Assembly (NCBI RefSeq): GCF_000702905.1
Contig: NZ_JNKR01000017.1
Coordinates: 1-44,737, forward strand
From: Mitsuokella jalaludinii DSM 13811
Lineage (GTDB): Bacteria > Bacillota > Negativicutes > Selenomonadales > Selenomonadaceae
DNA length: 44,737 nucleotides
Direction of reading: 5' to 3'
Below, piece after piece: positions 1 to 9,057 of this stretch. Under the pieces are notes generated by a model. It had not been told where the DNA came from. It ran no database searches and saw only the letters and a list, made by a program, of their open reading frames with translations. Position 1 is the stretch's first letter. Every line of letters starts with the position of its first letter. The position numbers and the translations under genes are program-made.

Positions 1-180
1 ACAGGCCTCGGCTTCTAACAAGTTCACCTGTTTCCACCGACACAGTTCCCTTAAGATTTGACCAATCTCGTACCGCTTCTGACCATAAAAGACCTTTCTT
101 CTGTATTTAGGGGCAAATACAATATGATATTTACACTCCCATTTTGTATGTGATAAACTATGTACATCGTAATCTTTCAT
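1..180 (-). CDS. tnpA: IS200/IS605-family transposase TnpA, N-terminal part (cut by window edge)
   Basis: The 60 codons visible encode a protein beginning MKDYDVHSLSHTKWECKYH and continuing with IVFAPKYRRKVFYG. This is the characteristic N-terminus of the small (about 130-150 residue) Y1 transposases of IS200/IS605 elements, which move single-stranded DNA as a dimer. The HUH histidine pair and the catalytic tyrosine lie beyond the left edge, so activity cannot be judged. The ATG at 180 follows a strong AAAGGAGG at a normal distance. The AT-richer codon use differs from the GC-rich neighbours, as expected for a mobile gene. It sits just downstream of the proS terminator and reads in the same direction. 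Confidence 0.9.
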   Translation of the reverse strand, partial: MKDYDVHSLSHTKWECKYHIVFAPKYRRKVFYGQKRYEIGQILRELCRWKQVNLLEAEAC

Positions 181-188
181 TACGATAT

Positions 189-247
189 ACCTCCTTTGTC
201 GTATTGGTTGCAGTTGACGGACCGCAACTTCATACTTCAAGGGAGGT
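189..247 (-). promoter_or_regulatory. Ribosome-binding-site-sequestering stem of the IS200 tnpA leader
   Basis: On the minus strand the tnpA Shine-Dalgarno segment (189-198, CAAAGGAGGT) is complementary at 9 of 10 positions to a segment 40 nt upstream (238-247, ACCTCCCTTG). A smaller GTTGC/GCAAC hairpin (207-228) lies between them. Leader stem-loops that hide the tnpA ribosome binding site are established for IS200. The pairing here is seen directly; its effect is inferred. Confidence 0.6.
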
Positions 248-289
248 TTATTAAATCCTTTAAAGACTCATCGCTAAAGCTTTATCGAG

Positions 290-308
290 CCCCTGGTCTA
301 ACCAGGGG
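290..308. repeat. Perfect 8-bp hairpin, probable subterminal palindrome at the left end of the IS200 element
   Basis: CCCCTGGT and ACCAGGGG flank a 3-nt loop (CTA). IS200/IS605 ends carry such imperfect or perfect subterminal hairpins that the transposase recognises. The location upstream of tnpA and only 20 bp from the proS terminator fits the left end of the element. The exact end and target tetranucleotide cannot be fixed from one copy. A read-through-blocking terminator is the alternative, because TTTTC follows on the plus strand. Confidence 0.5.
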
Positions 309-321
309 TTTTCTATATACA

Positions 322-353
322 AAAAGAGCTGCACCAGATGGTGCAGCTTTTTT
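322..353. terminator. Bidirectional rho-independent terminator downstream of proS
   Basis: GCTGCACC-AGAT-GGTGCAGC (328-347) is a perfect 8-bp stem, flanked by an A-rich run on the left and six T on the right. It therefore terminates transcripts from either side. It lies 18 bp beyond the proS stop and closes the long leftward cluster. Confidence 0.9.
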
Positions 354-370
354 GATTGCCGTTTTGGATC

Positions 371-2086
371 TCAAAGGTCCTTGAGCAGCGCCTGGACTTT
401 CTCGAGGTAGTCGGCGCGGGTGAAGTTGTAGACTTCGCCGGTCTTGCGGACTTTGACTTCGATGACGTCTTCCTCGACAGCCTTCGGGCCGATGGTCACG
501 CGGACCGGATAGCCGATGAGGTCGCAGTCTTTGAACTTGACGCCGGCGCGCTCCTTGCGGTCGTCGAGCAGGACGTCGAGGCCGGCCTTGCGGCACTCTT
601 CGTAGATGCCCTCGGCGTACGTCAGCTGCTCTTCCTTCTTGGCGTTGACGGCGACGACGACGACTTCGAACGGCGCGATGGCGCGCGGCCAGACGATGCC
701 CTGGTCGTCGTTGTTCTGCTCGATGGCGGCGGCCATCGAGCGGCCGACGCCGATGCCGTAGCAGCCCATGACGAGCGGCTGCTCTTTGCCGTTCTCGTCG
801 AGGAAGGTCGCGCCCATCGCCTGGCTGTACTTCGTGCCGAGCGTGAAGACCTGGCCGGCCTCGATGCCGCGCGTCATCTTGAGTGGTGCGCCGCAGTGCG
901 GGCACGGGTCGCCCTCTTTGACCATGCGCAGGTCGGTGACGATGATGGCGTCCTTATCGAAGTCGCGCTGCGGGTTGACGTTCTTATAATGGACGTCTGT
1001 CTCGTTGGCACCCGTGACGGCGTTGTGCATGTTCATGACGGTCGCGTCGACGAGCACGTGCGTGCCCTTCTTGATGCCGATGGGGCCCATGAAGCCGGGG
1101 CAGCCGCCGGCAGCGCGGATGGCCTCTTCGTCGGCCATGCGCAAGTCGAGTGCGCCCTCGATCTGGTTGATGACCTTGATTTCGTTGACATCGTGGTCGC
1201 CGCGGATGAAGGCGAGCACGAGCTCATCCTTGTCGGTCTGGTAAGCGACGGCCTTAATCGTCTTGTCGGCCGGCACATGGAGGAAGTCGCAGAGGGCCTC
1301 GATGGTGTTCGTGCCCGGCGTGCTGACTTTCTCGAGCGGCAGTTCGTCCTCAAAGGGGATCTCTACCGGCTTGAGCTCGGCCTTCTCGTCGCTCGCTGCG
1401 TAGTCGCACTTCGTGCAGACGGCGATGTTCGACTCGCCGGCGTCGGCGAGGACAGTGAACTCGTGGGAGTGGCCGCCGCCGATGGCGCCGTTGTCGGCCT
1501 CGACCGGGCGGAACTCAAGGCCCATGCGGGTGAAGATGTTCGTGTAGGCGTCGTACATCTTCTTGTACGACTCGTTCATTCCCTCGACGTCCTTGTCGAA
1601 GGAGTAGAGGTCCTTCATGATGAACTCGCGGCTGCGCATGAGGCCGAAGCGCGGGCGGCGCTCATCGCGGAACTTGTCCTGGATCTGGTAGAGCATCAGC
1701 GGCAGCTGCTTGTAGGAGCGGACTTCGTCGCGCACGAGCGCCGTGATCATCTCTTCATGCGTCGGTCCGAGGCAGAAGTCGCGGCCATGGCGGTCCTTGA
1801 TGCGCATCATCTCATCGCCGTAGACGCCCCAGCGGCCGCTCTCCTGCCAGTACTCTGCCGGCTGCAGGATCGGCATCATGATTTCCTGGCCGCCTGCTGC
1901 GTCCATCTCCTCGCGGATGATCTGCTCGATCTTGCGGATCGTGCGCCATGCGAGCGGCAGGAAGGTGTACATGCCGCCGGCCGTCTTACGGATCATGCCG
2001 GCGCGGTACATGAGCTGATGGCTGGCAATCTCGGCCTCAGCTGGCGTGTTTCTAAGTGTTGGTGCGTAAAGGTTACTTGCTCGCAT
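371..2086 (-). CDS. proS: Prolyl-tRNA synthetase (bacterial type with editing insertion)
   Basis: ProS charges tRNA-Pro in the cytoplasm. The 571-residue protein starts [13 protein letters not shown] and has the class II motif 2 region [17 protein letters not shown] around residues 140-160. Motif 3, [10 protein letters not shown], lies near residue 440. Between them is the roughly 180-residue insertion that hydrolyses mischarged Ala-tRNA-Pro. A C-terminal anticodon-binding domain ends in [10 protein letters not shown]. Length matches the family. The ATG at 2086 is chosen because GGAGG lies 9 nt upstream; an in-frame codon 9 residues earlier lacks this. The start overlaps the end of ispG by 14 bp, so translation is probably coupled. 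It is the last gene of the cluster. Confidence 0.97.
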   Translation of the reverse strand: MRASNLYAPTLRNTPAEAEIASHQLMYRAGMIRKTAGGMYTFLPLAWRTIRKIEQIIREEMDAAGGQEIMMPILQPAEYWQESGRWGVYGDEMMRIKDRHGRDFCLGPTHEEMITALVRDEVRSYKQLPLMLYQIQDKFRDERRPRFGLMRSREFIMKDLYSFDKDVEGMNESYKKMYDAYTNIFTRMGLEFRPVEADNGAIGGGHSHEFTVLADAGESNIAVCTKCDYAASDEKAELKPVEIPFEDELPLEKVSTPGTNTIEALCDFLHVPADKTIKAVAYQTDKDELVLAFIRGDHDVNEIKVINQIEGALDLRMADEEAIRAAGGCPGFMGPIGIKKGTHVLVDATVMNMHNAVTGANETDVHYKNVNPQRDFDKDAIIVTDLRMVKEGDPCPHCGAPLKMTRGIEAGQVFTLGTKYSQAMGATFLDENGKEQPLVMGCYGIGVGRSMAAAIEQNNDDQGIVWPRAIAPFEVVVVAVNAKKEEQLTYAEGIYEECRKAGLDVLLDDRKERAGVKFKDCDLIGYPVRVTIGPKAVEEDVIEVKVRKTGEVYNFTRADYLEKVQALLKDL

Positions 2087-3161
2087 GTTTGCGTTCCTCC
2101 AATATCTGGTCAATTTCCTGGAATAATTCGTTCACGAGGTCGGCTTCGGGCACTTTGCGGACGATCTCGCCCTTGCGGAAAATGAGGCCCTCGCCGTTGC
2201 CGCCGGCAATGCCGACGTCGGCGCCGCGCGCCTCGCCCGGGCCGTTGACGACGCAGCCCATGACGGCCACCTCGATGGGCTCTTCGATGTCCCTGAGCTT
2301 CTCCTCGACCTGGGCGGCGATGGCCGGCAGGTCGATGCTCGTGCGGCCGCAGGTCGGGCAGGCGACGAGCGTCGGACCGTACTCCTTGAGGCCGAGTGAC
2401 TTCAAGATCTCATTGGCGACGCGGACCTCGACGACGGGGTCGCCCGTCAGCGAGATGCGGAAGGTGTCGCCAATGCCCTCGGCGAGCAACGCGCCGATGC
2501 CGACGGCCGACTTGATGATGCCCGTGTTGACCGTGCCAGCCTCGGTGATGCCGAGGTGCAGCGGGTAGTCGACCGTCTGGCTCATGAGGCGATAGGCCGC
2601 AATCGTCAGCGGCACGTCGTGCGCCTTGAGGGAGATCTTCATGTCGTGGAAGTCGAGTGCCTCTAGGATGCGCACGTGCTCCATCGCCGACTCGACGAGC
2701 ACCTCCGGCGTGACGCCGCCGTACTTCTTGAGGATCTTCTTGTCGAGGGAACCGGCGTTGACGCCGATGCGGATCGGGATGCCGGCCTCTTTGGCGGCCT
2801 CGACGACGGCCTTGACCTTCTCCTCGCCGCCGATGTTGCCCGGGTTGAGGCGCAGGGCGTGGATGCCCTGGTGGATGGCCTCGAGCGCGAGCTTGTAGTC
2901 AAAGTGGATGTCGGCAACGAGCGGCACGGTGACCTGGCGCAGGATATTGCCGAGGTTCCTGGCGGCCTCCATGTCGGGCACGGCGAGCCGCACGATATCG
3001 CAGCCTGCGGCCTGCAGGGCGCGGATCTGGGCGACAGTCGCCTCGGTGTCCGTCGTCTTCGTATTCGTCATCGACTGCACGGAGATCGGCGCACCGCCGC
3101 CAATCGCGACCTTGCCGATGTGGATCTGGCGCGTCGGACGGCGCTTCTGTAAATCGTACAA
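2073..3161 (-). CDS. ispG: 4-hydroxy-3-methylbut-2-enyl diphosphate synthase (IspG/GcpE)
   Basis: IspG makes HMBPP in the methylerythritol phosphate pathway using a [4Fe-4S] cluster and an electron donor. The protein shows the TIM-barrel start [20 protein letters not shown]. It has the cluster cysteines in CPTCGRTS and CVVNGPGEA. Length (about 362) is typical of the short bacterial form. Two starts are possible. A GTG at 3170 abuts the Shine-Dalgarno AAAGGAA with no spacer. A TTG at 3161 has a 9-nt spacer, so I prefer it. A 9-bp direct repeat (GTACGATTT) creates this double start. It follows rseP closely and shares the cluster with dxr of the same pathway. Confidence 0.95.
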   Translation of the reverse strand: MYDLQKRRPTRQIHIGKVAIGGGAPISVQSMTNTKTTDTEATVAQIRALQAAGCDIVRLAVPDMEAARNLGNILRQVTVPLVADIHFDYKLALEAIHQGIHALRLNPGNIGGEEKVKAVVEAAKEAGIPIRIGVNAGSLDKKILKKYGGVTPEVLVESAMEHVRILEALDFHDMKISLKAHDVPLTIAAYRLMSQTVDYPLHLGITEAGTVNTGIIKSAVGIGALLAEGIGDTFRISLTGDPVVEVRVANEILKSLGLKEYGPTLVACPTCGRTSIDLPAIAAQVEEKLRDIEEPIEVAVMGCVVNGPGEARGADVGIAGGNGEGLIFRKGEIVRKVPEADLVNELFQEIDQILEERKHASK

Positions 3162-3197
3162 ATCGTACACTTCCTTTCGAATTAGTCGGTGTCAGCC

Positions 3198-4235
3198 TCA
3201 GCCGCCGAAGATCACGCGGACGATGTCGTTCTTCGTCGCGAGCAGCATCAAGAGGAGCAGCAGGACGATGCCGACGTTCTGCGTGTAGCGCAGGGCAGTC
3301 GGACTCAGCGGCTTGCCGCGCACGGCCTCGACGCAGAGCGTCAGGAAGTGGCCGCCGTCGAGTGCCGGTATCGGGAAGAGGTTGACGATGCCGAGGTTGA
3401 GGCTCAGGAAGGCCGCGAAGTTGAGGAGCGGCACGAAGCCCATCTGGGCGACCTCACCCGCCATCTGCGCGACACCGATTGGGCCGGCGAGCTCCGCGCC
3501 CGACAGCTCGAGGACGATCTTGTAGAGGGCGTCGACCATCATGTAGAGGATGGCCCCCGTCTTCTGCACGGCGAGCTTGGCCGACTCGACAAAGCCCGGG
3601 TAGTGCGTGTCGACGGAGCCCATGACGCCGACCATCGCGCGCTGCGAGCTCGAGTCGTAGGCCGGCGTGACCGTCGTATCAAACGACTCCCCGCCGCGCT
3701 CGACGGTCAGGTTGACAGGCTTTCCCGCGCTGTCCTTGACGCCGGCGACGAAGTCGGACCACGTCGCGATTGGCGTTCCGTCAATGGCGAGCACGCGGTC
3801 GCCGTCCCTGAGGCCAGCTTCGGCCGCCGGCTTGCCCGCGAGCACCGTGCCGAAGACCGGCTCTGTGCTCGGCGTGCTGACGCCGGCGAAGAAGAAGATG
3901 CCGAAGAACAGGAAGAGCGGCAGTATGAAATTCATGATGGAGCCCGCGAGGATCACAATCATGCGCGAGCTCACAGGTTTCTCGCAGTAACCGCGGCTGC
4001 CTGCATCGTTCTGCTCGGGGTCCATGCCGGCGATGTCGTTGAAACCGCCGAGCGGGATCGCGCGGATGGAGTACACCGTCTCACCGCGCTGGAAGCTCAC
4101 GAGCTTCGGCCCAAAGCCGATGGCAAACTCGTCGACGCGCATGCCCGTCATCTTCGCCGTGACGAAGTGGCCGAGCTCATGCACGAGGACGAGCAGGCCG
4201 AAGACAAAGACAGCTGCTGCTATTGTCAATACCAT
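3198..4235 (-). CDS. rseP: Site-2 zinc metalloprotease RseP
   Basis: RseP is an inner-membrane protease that cuts anti-sigma factors and leftover signal peptides within the membrane. The 345-residue sequence has the zinc motif HELGH at residues 19-23 in the first membrane helix. One PDZ domain lies around residues 110-200 (LAGKPAAEAGLRDGDRVLAI). The second metal-ligand motif, NLFPIPALDGGH, is near residue 290, and final hydrophobic helices follow. Only one PDZ is evident, the usual Firmicutes form. It lies between dxr and ispG, its conserved position in this lineage. Confidence 0.95.
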   Translation of the reverse strand: MVLTIAAAVFVFGLLVLVHELGHFVTAKMTGMRVDEFAIGFGPKLVSFQRGETVYSIRAIPLGGFNDIAGMDPEQNDAGSRGYCEKPVSSRMIVILAGSIMNFILPLFLFFGIFFFAGVSTPSTEPVFGTVLAGKPAAEAGLRDGDRVLAIDGTPIATWSDFVAGVKDSAGKPVNLTVERGGESFDTTVTPAYDSSSQRAMVGVMGSVDTHYPGFVESAKLAVQKTGAILYMMVDALYKIVLELSGAELAGPIGVAQMAGEVAQMGFVPLLNFAAFLSLNLGIVNLFPIPALDGGHFLTLCVEAVRGKPLSPTALRYTQNVGIVLLLLLMLLATKNDIVRVIFGG

Positions 4236-4295
4236 TGCTTCACCATCCTTTTATCGTGTCATAGTGAATCTTGCAGTGAATCAAATGAGGACGCA

Positions 4296-5444
4296 TCACT
4301 TCGCGAGCAGCGAGGCAGCGTATGCGCGCGCCCACTTGTCTTCCTCGAAGAGCTCCTCGAGTGTCGGCTCGACGATGCATTCGCGCTTCATCATCGTCTC
4401 TTCGATGATGTCGTAGATGTCGAGGAAGTGGATGGCATCCTTGAGGAAGGCGCCGACGGCGACTTCGTTGGCCGCATTGAAGACGCACGGCATCGAGCCG
4501 CCCATCTTGCCGGCCTCGTAGGCAAAGCGCAGACCCTTGAAGGTATCGGTGTCCGGCTTCTCGAAAGTCAGGTCCTTGAGCTTCCAGAAGTCGAGTCGCT
4601 CAAAAGTCGAACTCTGGCGCGTCGGGTACGTCAGGGCGTACTGGATCGGCAGCTTCATGTCGGGGCAGCCGAGCTGCGCGATGACGGAGCCGTCGCAGAA
4701 CTGGACCATCGAGTGGATGATGCTCTGCGGGTGGACGACGACCTGGATCTTGTCGTAGTCGACGCCGTAGAGCCACTTCGCCTCGATGACCTCAAGGCCC
4801 TTATTGACGAGCGAAGCTGAGTCGACCGTGATCTTCTGGCCCATGTTCCAGGTCGGATGCGCGAGGACCTGCGCCTTCGTCGCGCCGATGAGCGCTTCGC
4901 GCTTCTTGCCGCGGAACGGGCCGCCGGAGCAGGTCAAGAGGAGCTTCTCGATCGTCTCGCGCTTCTCGCCCTGCAAGCACTGGAAGAACGCACAGTGCTC
5001 GCTGTCGACAGGCAGGATGGAGACGCCCTGCTCCTTCGCGCGGCGCATGACGATCTCGCCGGCGACGACGAGCGTCTCCTTGTTGGCGAGCGCGATGTTC
5101 TTCTTGGCGTCGAGCGCCTTCATCGTCGGCTCGAGGCCGGCAAAGCCCATCATCGAGGTCACGACGGTGTCGACGTCCGGGTAGGCCGCCGCGTCGATGA
5201 AGGCCTGGCGGCCACCGGCGAGCTTCGTCTTGCCCGTGTAGCGCGACTTGAGGCGCGCGTAGGCGGCCTCGTCGGAGAGCACGGCGAGCTCCGGCTCGAA
5301 CTCGCGGATCTGCTTTTCGAGCAGTTCGTCGCTCGCATTGGCCGCGAGCACGGAGATGTGGAAGAGCTCGCGATGGCCGCGCACGACGTCGAGCGTCTGC
5401 GTGCCGATGGAGCCCGTAGAGCCTAATACAGCAATATTCTTCAT
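4296..5444 (-). CDS. dxr: 1-deoxy-D-xylulose 5-phosphate reductoisomerase
   Basis: Dxr converts DXP to MEP with NADPH, the first committed step of the MEP isoprenoid pathway. The 382-residue product opens with the nucleotide-binding motif GSTGSIGTQTLDV. It carries the metal/substrate motif VDSEHCAFFQCL and the conserved block SASLVNKGLEVIEAKWLYG. Length matches the family. GAGGG lies upstream of the ATG at 5444, and the cdsA stop is 10 bp away. It feeds the same isoprenoid pool as ispG and uppS in this cluster. Confidence 0.97.
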   Translation of the reverse strand: MKNIAVLGSTGSIGTQTLDVVRGHRELFHISVLAANASDELLEKQIREFEPELAVLSDEAAYARLKSRYTGKTKLAGGRQAFIDAAAYPDVDTVVTSMMGFAGLEPTMKALDAKKNIALANKETLVVAGEIVMRRAKEQGVSILPVDSEHCAFFQCLQGEKRETIEKLLLTCSGGPFRGKKREALIGATKAQVLAHPTWNMGQKITVDSASLVNKGLEVIEAKWLYGVDYDKIQVVVHPQSIIHSMVQFCDGSVIAQLGCPDMKLPIQYALTYPTRQSSTFERLDFWKLKDLTFEKPDTDTFKGLRFAYEAGKMGGSMPCVFNAANEVAVGAFLKDAIHFLDIYDIIEETMMKRECIVEPTLEELFEEDKWARAYAASLLAK

Positions 5445-5454
5445 AGCATTTCCC

Positions 5455-6285
5455 TCACTTCAGGCCAAGGCCCGCGATCAGCACAAAGTAGTAGACGAGC
5501 GGTGCCGTGAAGAGCACGCTGTCAAAGCGGTCCCAGACGCCGCCGTGCCCCGGGATGATATTGCCCGAGTCCTTGATGCCCGTGTAGCGCTTCGCCACCG
5601 ACTCGACGAGGTCGCCGAGCGTCGCCAGGAGCGAGATGCAGAAGCCGAGCACGGCCATCTCGACAATCGGCAGCGAGAAGAACGCGCCGAGGCCGGCGAC
5701 GGCTGCCGTCGTGCCGATGACAGAGCCGAGGAAGCCCTCGACCGTCTTGTTGGGGCTGATCGTCGGGCAGAGCTTGTGGCGGCCGATGGCCGAGCCCGTG
5801 AAGTAGGCAAACGTGTCGCTGGCCCAGGTGCCGATGAACATGACCCAGATCATCGCGCAGCCGAACTCAAAGGAGCCCAGCGAGGTCATGAGGTGCTGCT
5901 CTGGATAGAGGTAGCGCAGCATGACCATGTGCGCAAACGGCAGGCCGAGGTAGAGGATGCCGGCGACCGACGTGCAGGCGTCGACGAAGGAGACGCGGCC
6001 GTGCAGCAGGACGCTCTCCAAGAGCACGATGAGCACGATGCCCGTCGTGACGGCCATCGACTCCTCGGCGTTGCCGAGCCACGCGCAGCCCCAGAGCAGG
6101 ATGAGCCCGAGAATGCCCGTCAGGAACGTCAGATTGTTGCCCTTCCGGTGGAAGGCGCGCGCGTATTCAAACCAGGCCAACACGGAGAGCACGAGAGCAA
6201 AGCCAGCGAACAGGGCTCCGCCCGTCTGGATGACGAAAGCAGCCAGCGCGATGCCGACCACGCCTGTGATGATTCTTGTAAACAA
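5455..6285 (-). CDS. cdsA: Phosphatidate cytidylyltransferase
   Basis: CdsA makes CDP-diacylglycerol from phosphatidic acid and CTP in the membrane, the precursor of all phospholipids. The 276-residue protein is mostly hydrophobic helices. It carries the family signature near the C-terminus, KRYTGIKDSGNIIPGHGGVWDRFDS, preceded by SPNKTVEGFLGS. The start is a TTG at 6285 with AGGAG 8 nt upstream; no ATG fits the N-terminal helix MFTRIITGVVGIAL. It sits between uppS and dxr, the conserved order. Confidence 0.95.
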   Translation of the reverse strand: MFTRIITGVVGIALAAFVIQTGGALFAGFALVLSVLAWFEYARAFHRKGNNLTFLTGILGLILLWGCAWLGNAEESMAVTTGIVLIVLLESVLLHGRVSFVDACTSVAGILYLGLPFAHMVMLRYLYPEQHLMTSLGSFEFGCAMIWVMFIGTWASDTFAYFTGSAIGRHKLCPTISPNKTVEGFLGSVIGTTAAVAGLGAFFSLPIVEMAVLGFCISLLATLGDLVESVAKRYTGIKDSGNIIPGHGGVWDRFDSVLFTAPLVYYFVLIAGLGLK

Positions 6286-6301
6286 CGAAACCGCTCCTAT
6301 C

Positions 6302-7099
6302 TTATTTATTGGTCAGGCCGCCAAAGCGGCGGTCGCGCCCGGCAAAGTCGACGAGCGCGTCGACGAAGCAGGCGGGCGTGAAGTCCGGCCAGTTGACATC
6401 GGTGAAGTAGAACTCCGCATAGGCCGACTGCCAGAGCAGGAAGTTCGAGAGGCGCTGGTCGCCGCTCGTGCGGATGACGAGGTCGACGGGCGGGTCGCCA
6501 GCCGTGTCGAGCTGCTGATCGATGGCCTCGGCGTCGATGTCCTCTGGGGCAATCTCCCCTGCCGCTGCCTTGCGCGCGAGCGACTGCGCCGCGCGGATGA
6601 GCTCATCCTGGCCGCCGTAATTGGCCGCGACGTTGAAGCGGATGCCCGTGTTGTCCTTCATGAGCGCCTCCGCCTCGCGCATCTGGCGCTGCAGGCCCTC
6701 GGGCATGCCCTCCATGCGGCCGATGAAGCGGATGCGCACATTGTAGTCGTTCATCTCCTCGAGCTCCTTGATGAGGTACTCCGAGAAGAGCTTCATGAGA
6801 AATTCGACCTCAGGGCGCGGGCGCTTCCAGTTCTCCGTCGAGAAGGCGTAGACCGTCAGGGCCTCGATGCGCAGATCGATGGCCGCCTTGAGGATGTTCT
6901 TGAGCGTCTTGACACCGGCCTTGTGGCCCGCCGTGCGGATGAGGCCCTTGCCCTGTGCCCAGCGGCCGTTGCCGTCCATGATGATGGCGACATGGCGCGG
7001 CAAGCGCTGCCAGTTGATTCTATCGTAGAGCGGGTTCTGATTGGCGGGCGCTTTTTCCTCGCGCGCCGTTTTTCCACCGCCAAATATCTTTTTCCACAT
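6302..7099 (-). CDS. uppS: Undecaprenyl diphosphate synthase (cis-prenyltransferase)
   Basis: UppS builds the C55 lipid carrier for peptidoglycan from IPP. The 265-residue protein has the catalytic signature HVAIIMDGNGRWA with Asp42, the substrate motif STENWKRP, and the C-terminal block DLVIRTSGDQRLSNFLLWQ. A 30-residue N-terminal extension rich in Lys and Gly precedes the domain. GGAG lies 7 nt before the ATG at 7099. A hairpin terminator (7146-7171) precedes it and no clear promoter was found between them, so it probably depends on read-through. Confidence 0.96.
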   Translation of the reverse strand: MWKKIFGGGKTAREEKAPANQNPLYDRINWQRLPRHVAIIMDGNGRWAQGKGLIRTAGHKAGVKTLKNILKAAIDLRIEALTVYAFSTENWKRPRPEVEFLMKLFSEYLIKELEEMNDYNVRIRFIGRMEGMPEGLQRQMREAEALMKDNTGIRFNVAANYGGQDELIRAAQSLARKAAAGEIAPEDIDAEAIDQQLDTAGDPPVDLVIRTSGDQRLSNFLLWQSAYAEFYFTDVNWPDFTPACFVDALVDFAGRDRRFGGLTNK

Positions 7100-7143
7100 A
7101 CTATATCTCCATCCTGAGAGACTATTCCGTGTAGAATAACGAA

Positions 7144-7173
7144 AAGCCCCTCTCGCATAAAAAAGAGGGGCCG
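7144..7173 (-). terminator. Partial terminator between the ferredoxin gene and uppS
   Basis: GCCCCTCT (7146-7153) pairs with AGAGGGGC (7164-7171), and CTTTTC follows on the minus strand. The short T run suggests incomplete termination. This would set the ratio of the upstream frr/ferredoxin part to the downstream lipid part of the cluster. Confidence 0.65.
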
Positions 7174-7184
7174 CTCGTCATCCA

Positions 7185-7355
7185 TCAGGGAGCTTCGATT
7201 GCGGATACCGGGCAGCCGGCAGCGCAAGCACCGCACTCAACGCACTTGTCTGCGTCGATCTCGTAGTGCTCTGCACCCTCGCTGATTGCCTCAACCGGGC
7301 ACGTAGCAGCGCAGGAACCGCAGGAAATGCAGTCATCAGTGATCTTGTAAGCCAT
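7185..7355 (-). CDS. 2[4Fe-4S] ferredoxin
   Basis: This 56-residue protein, MAYKITDDCISCGSCAATCP..., is a clostridial-type small ferredoxin that shuttles low-potential electrons. Both cluster motifs are intact: C9-x2-C12-x2-C15-x3-C19-P and C38-x2-C41-x2-C44-x3-C48-P. The ATG at 7355 has AAGGAGG 8 nt upstream. It follows the 72-residue unknown by 24 bp and precedes a terminator. Ferredoxin or flavodoxin donates electrons to IspG in many bacteria, and ispG lies downstream in the same cluster. That partnership is inference only. Confidence 0.96.
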   Translation of the reverse strand: MAYKITDDCISCGSCAATCPVEAISEGAEHYEIDADKCVECGACAAGCPVSAIEAP

Positions 7356-7379
7356 TCATCTCGCCTCCTTCTCTAGTTT

Positions 7380-7598
7380 TTAGTGGTCCAGCTTCCTCTG
7401 CTTTGCCGCAAGAGTCAGCAGGATCGTGCCATCCGCCTGCTCTCGCACGCGGACGACGTAAAGACAGGTTGAATCTGTCTTGAAAAAATCACGCGTTGGG
7501 CGTGTTATTTCCGTTTGCCAGGGGCGGCCGGCCTCGCGAAGCATCGCTTCGGCCTCGGCGAGCGGCCGCGCCAGGATGTCAGGCGTCATCTGAGTCAT
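7380..7598 (-). CDS. Small conserved-looking protein of unknown function (72 aa)
   Basis: The reading frame starts at an ATG that almost touches the frr stop (1 bp between them), which implies coupled translation. The product MTQMTPDILARPLAEAEAMLREAG...RKLDH has no signal peptide, membrane segment or cysteine cluster; its lone cysteine is in STCLYVVRVRE. The LAEAEAMLREAG helix followed by short strands resembles the shape of PASTA-like modules, but I would not assign it. Codon use matches the neighbours and position in the operon supports a real gene. Confidence 0.75.
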   Translation of the reverse strand: MTQMTPDILARPLAEAEAMLREAGRPWQTEITRPTRDFFKTDSTCLYVVRVREQADGTILLTLAAKQRKLDH

Positions 7599-7599
7599 A

Positions 7600-8156
7600 T
7601 CAGACTTCCATGACCTCTTTCTCCTTGACGTCCTTCGCCGCATCGGCGAGCTTGACGTACTTGTCAACGAGTTTCTGCATGGACTCCTGACCGCGCTTCG
7701 AATCGTCCTCAGTGATCTCCTTGGACTTCTCGAGCTTCTTGATGGCCTCATTGCCGTCGCGGCGGATGTTGCGCAGGGCGACCTTGGCCTCCTCCGTCTT
7801 CTTGTTGACCGTCTTGACGAGCTCCTGGCGACGCTCCTGCGTCAGAGCCGGGATGGAGAGGCGGATGGCCGTGCCATCGGAGTTCGGGCTCAGGCCGAGA
7901 TCCGACTTCATGATCGCGACTTCGATGTCGTGCAGGATGGATTTCTCCCACGGCTGGATCATGATCATGCGCGGCTCCGGCACGGAAACCTTCGCGATCT
8001 GGTTGACCGGCGTCGGGGCGCCGTAGTAGTTGACCATGACCTTGTCGAGCAGGGACGGCGTAGCGCGGCCTGCACGCAGCGAGGCGAACTCGTGCTTGAG
8101 GGCCTCGATGCTCTTCTTCATGCGTTCCTCATGGGACGCGAGAATGTCTTTTACCA

Positions 8157-8157
<1 letters not shown>
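7600..8157 (-). CDS. frr: Ribosome recycling factor
   Basis: RRF with EF-G splits the post-termination ribosome. The 185-residue protein shows the hallmark LRAGRATPSLLDKVMVNYYG around residues 27-46. It also has the domain II segment VPEPRMIMIQPWEKS and the long C-terminal helical rod ending VKEKEVMEV. Length equals the family norm. Its ATG overlaps the pyrH stop by 1 bp (TAATG), so it is translationally coupled to pyrH. Confidence 0.98.
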
Positions 8158-8897
<740 letters not shown>

Positions 8898-8921
8898 CTA
8901 AATGTCACTGCATCTTTCTCT

Positions 8922-8950
8922 ATTATAAGGCCATTGTTCCAGATTTTCCA
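8922..8950 (-). promoter_or_regulatory. Predicted sigma-A promoter of the pyrH-frr operon
   Basis: TATAAT (8922-8927) and TGGAAA (8945-8950) are separated by 17 bp on the minus strand, 25-50 bp before the pyrH start. The -10 is perfect and the -35 matches 4 of 6 positions. Confidence 0.65.
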
Positions 8951-8960
8951 TAGGAAAATC
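8942..8960. promoter_or_regulatory. Perfect palindrome overlapping the pyrH -35 element
   Basis: GATTTTCC-ATA-GGAAAATC is an 8-bp perfect inverted repeat covering the -35 box of the predicted pyrH promoter. This geometry suits a repressor site. The binding protein is unknown. Confidence 0.4.
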
Positions 8961-8976
8961 CACCTTGCAGCCTTTC

Positions 8977-9048
8977 AACGAGGCGGGAGATAGGCTCACC
9001 GCCTATTTCTAGATGTTTCCCCCATTTACGGAGATTTTCTGCCTCGTT
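8977..9048 (-). other. Potential three-way-junction structure between tsf and pyrH
   Basis: AACGAGGC (8977-8984) and GCCTCGTT (9041-9048) form an 8-bp outer stem. It encloses ATAGGC-TCACC-GCCTAT (8990-9006) and a second arm that pairs better on the minus strand (UCUCC with GGGGGA, using G-U). It lies downstream of the tsf terminator and upstream of the pyrH promoter. I know of no family that it matches. Confidence 0.35.
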
Positions 9049-9057
9049 ATAACCTCT

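Noticed and set aside
356-2185. A 609-codon open frame on the plus strand opposite proS, and similar long frames opposite feoAB, pcrA, recD2, dxr and the symporter.
   Set aside because: They mirror the codon bias of the real genes in GC-rich DNA, lack ribosome binding sites, and encode Arg/Asp/Val/Ala-rich low-complexity products with no domain.
3159-3177. The direct repeat GTACGATTTGTACGATTT at the ispG start as an operator.
   Set aside because: It is within the first codons and simply creates a second start codon. It lies too close to the ribosome binding site for a normal promoter operator.
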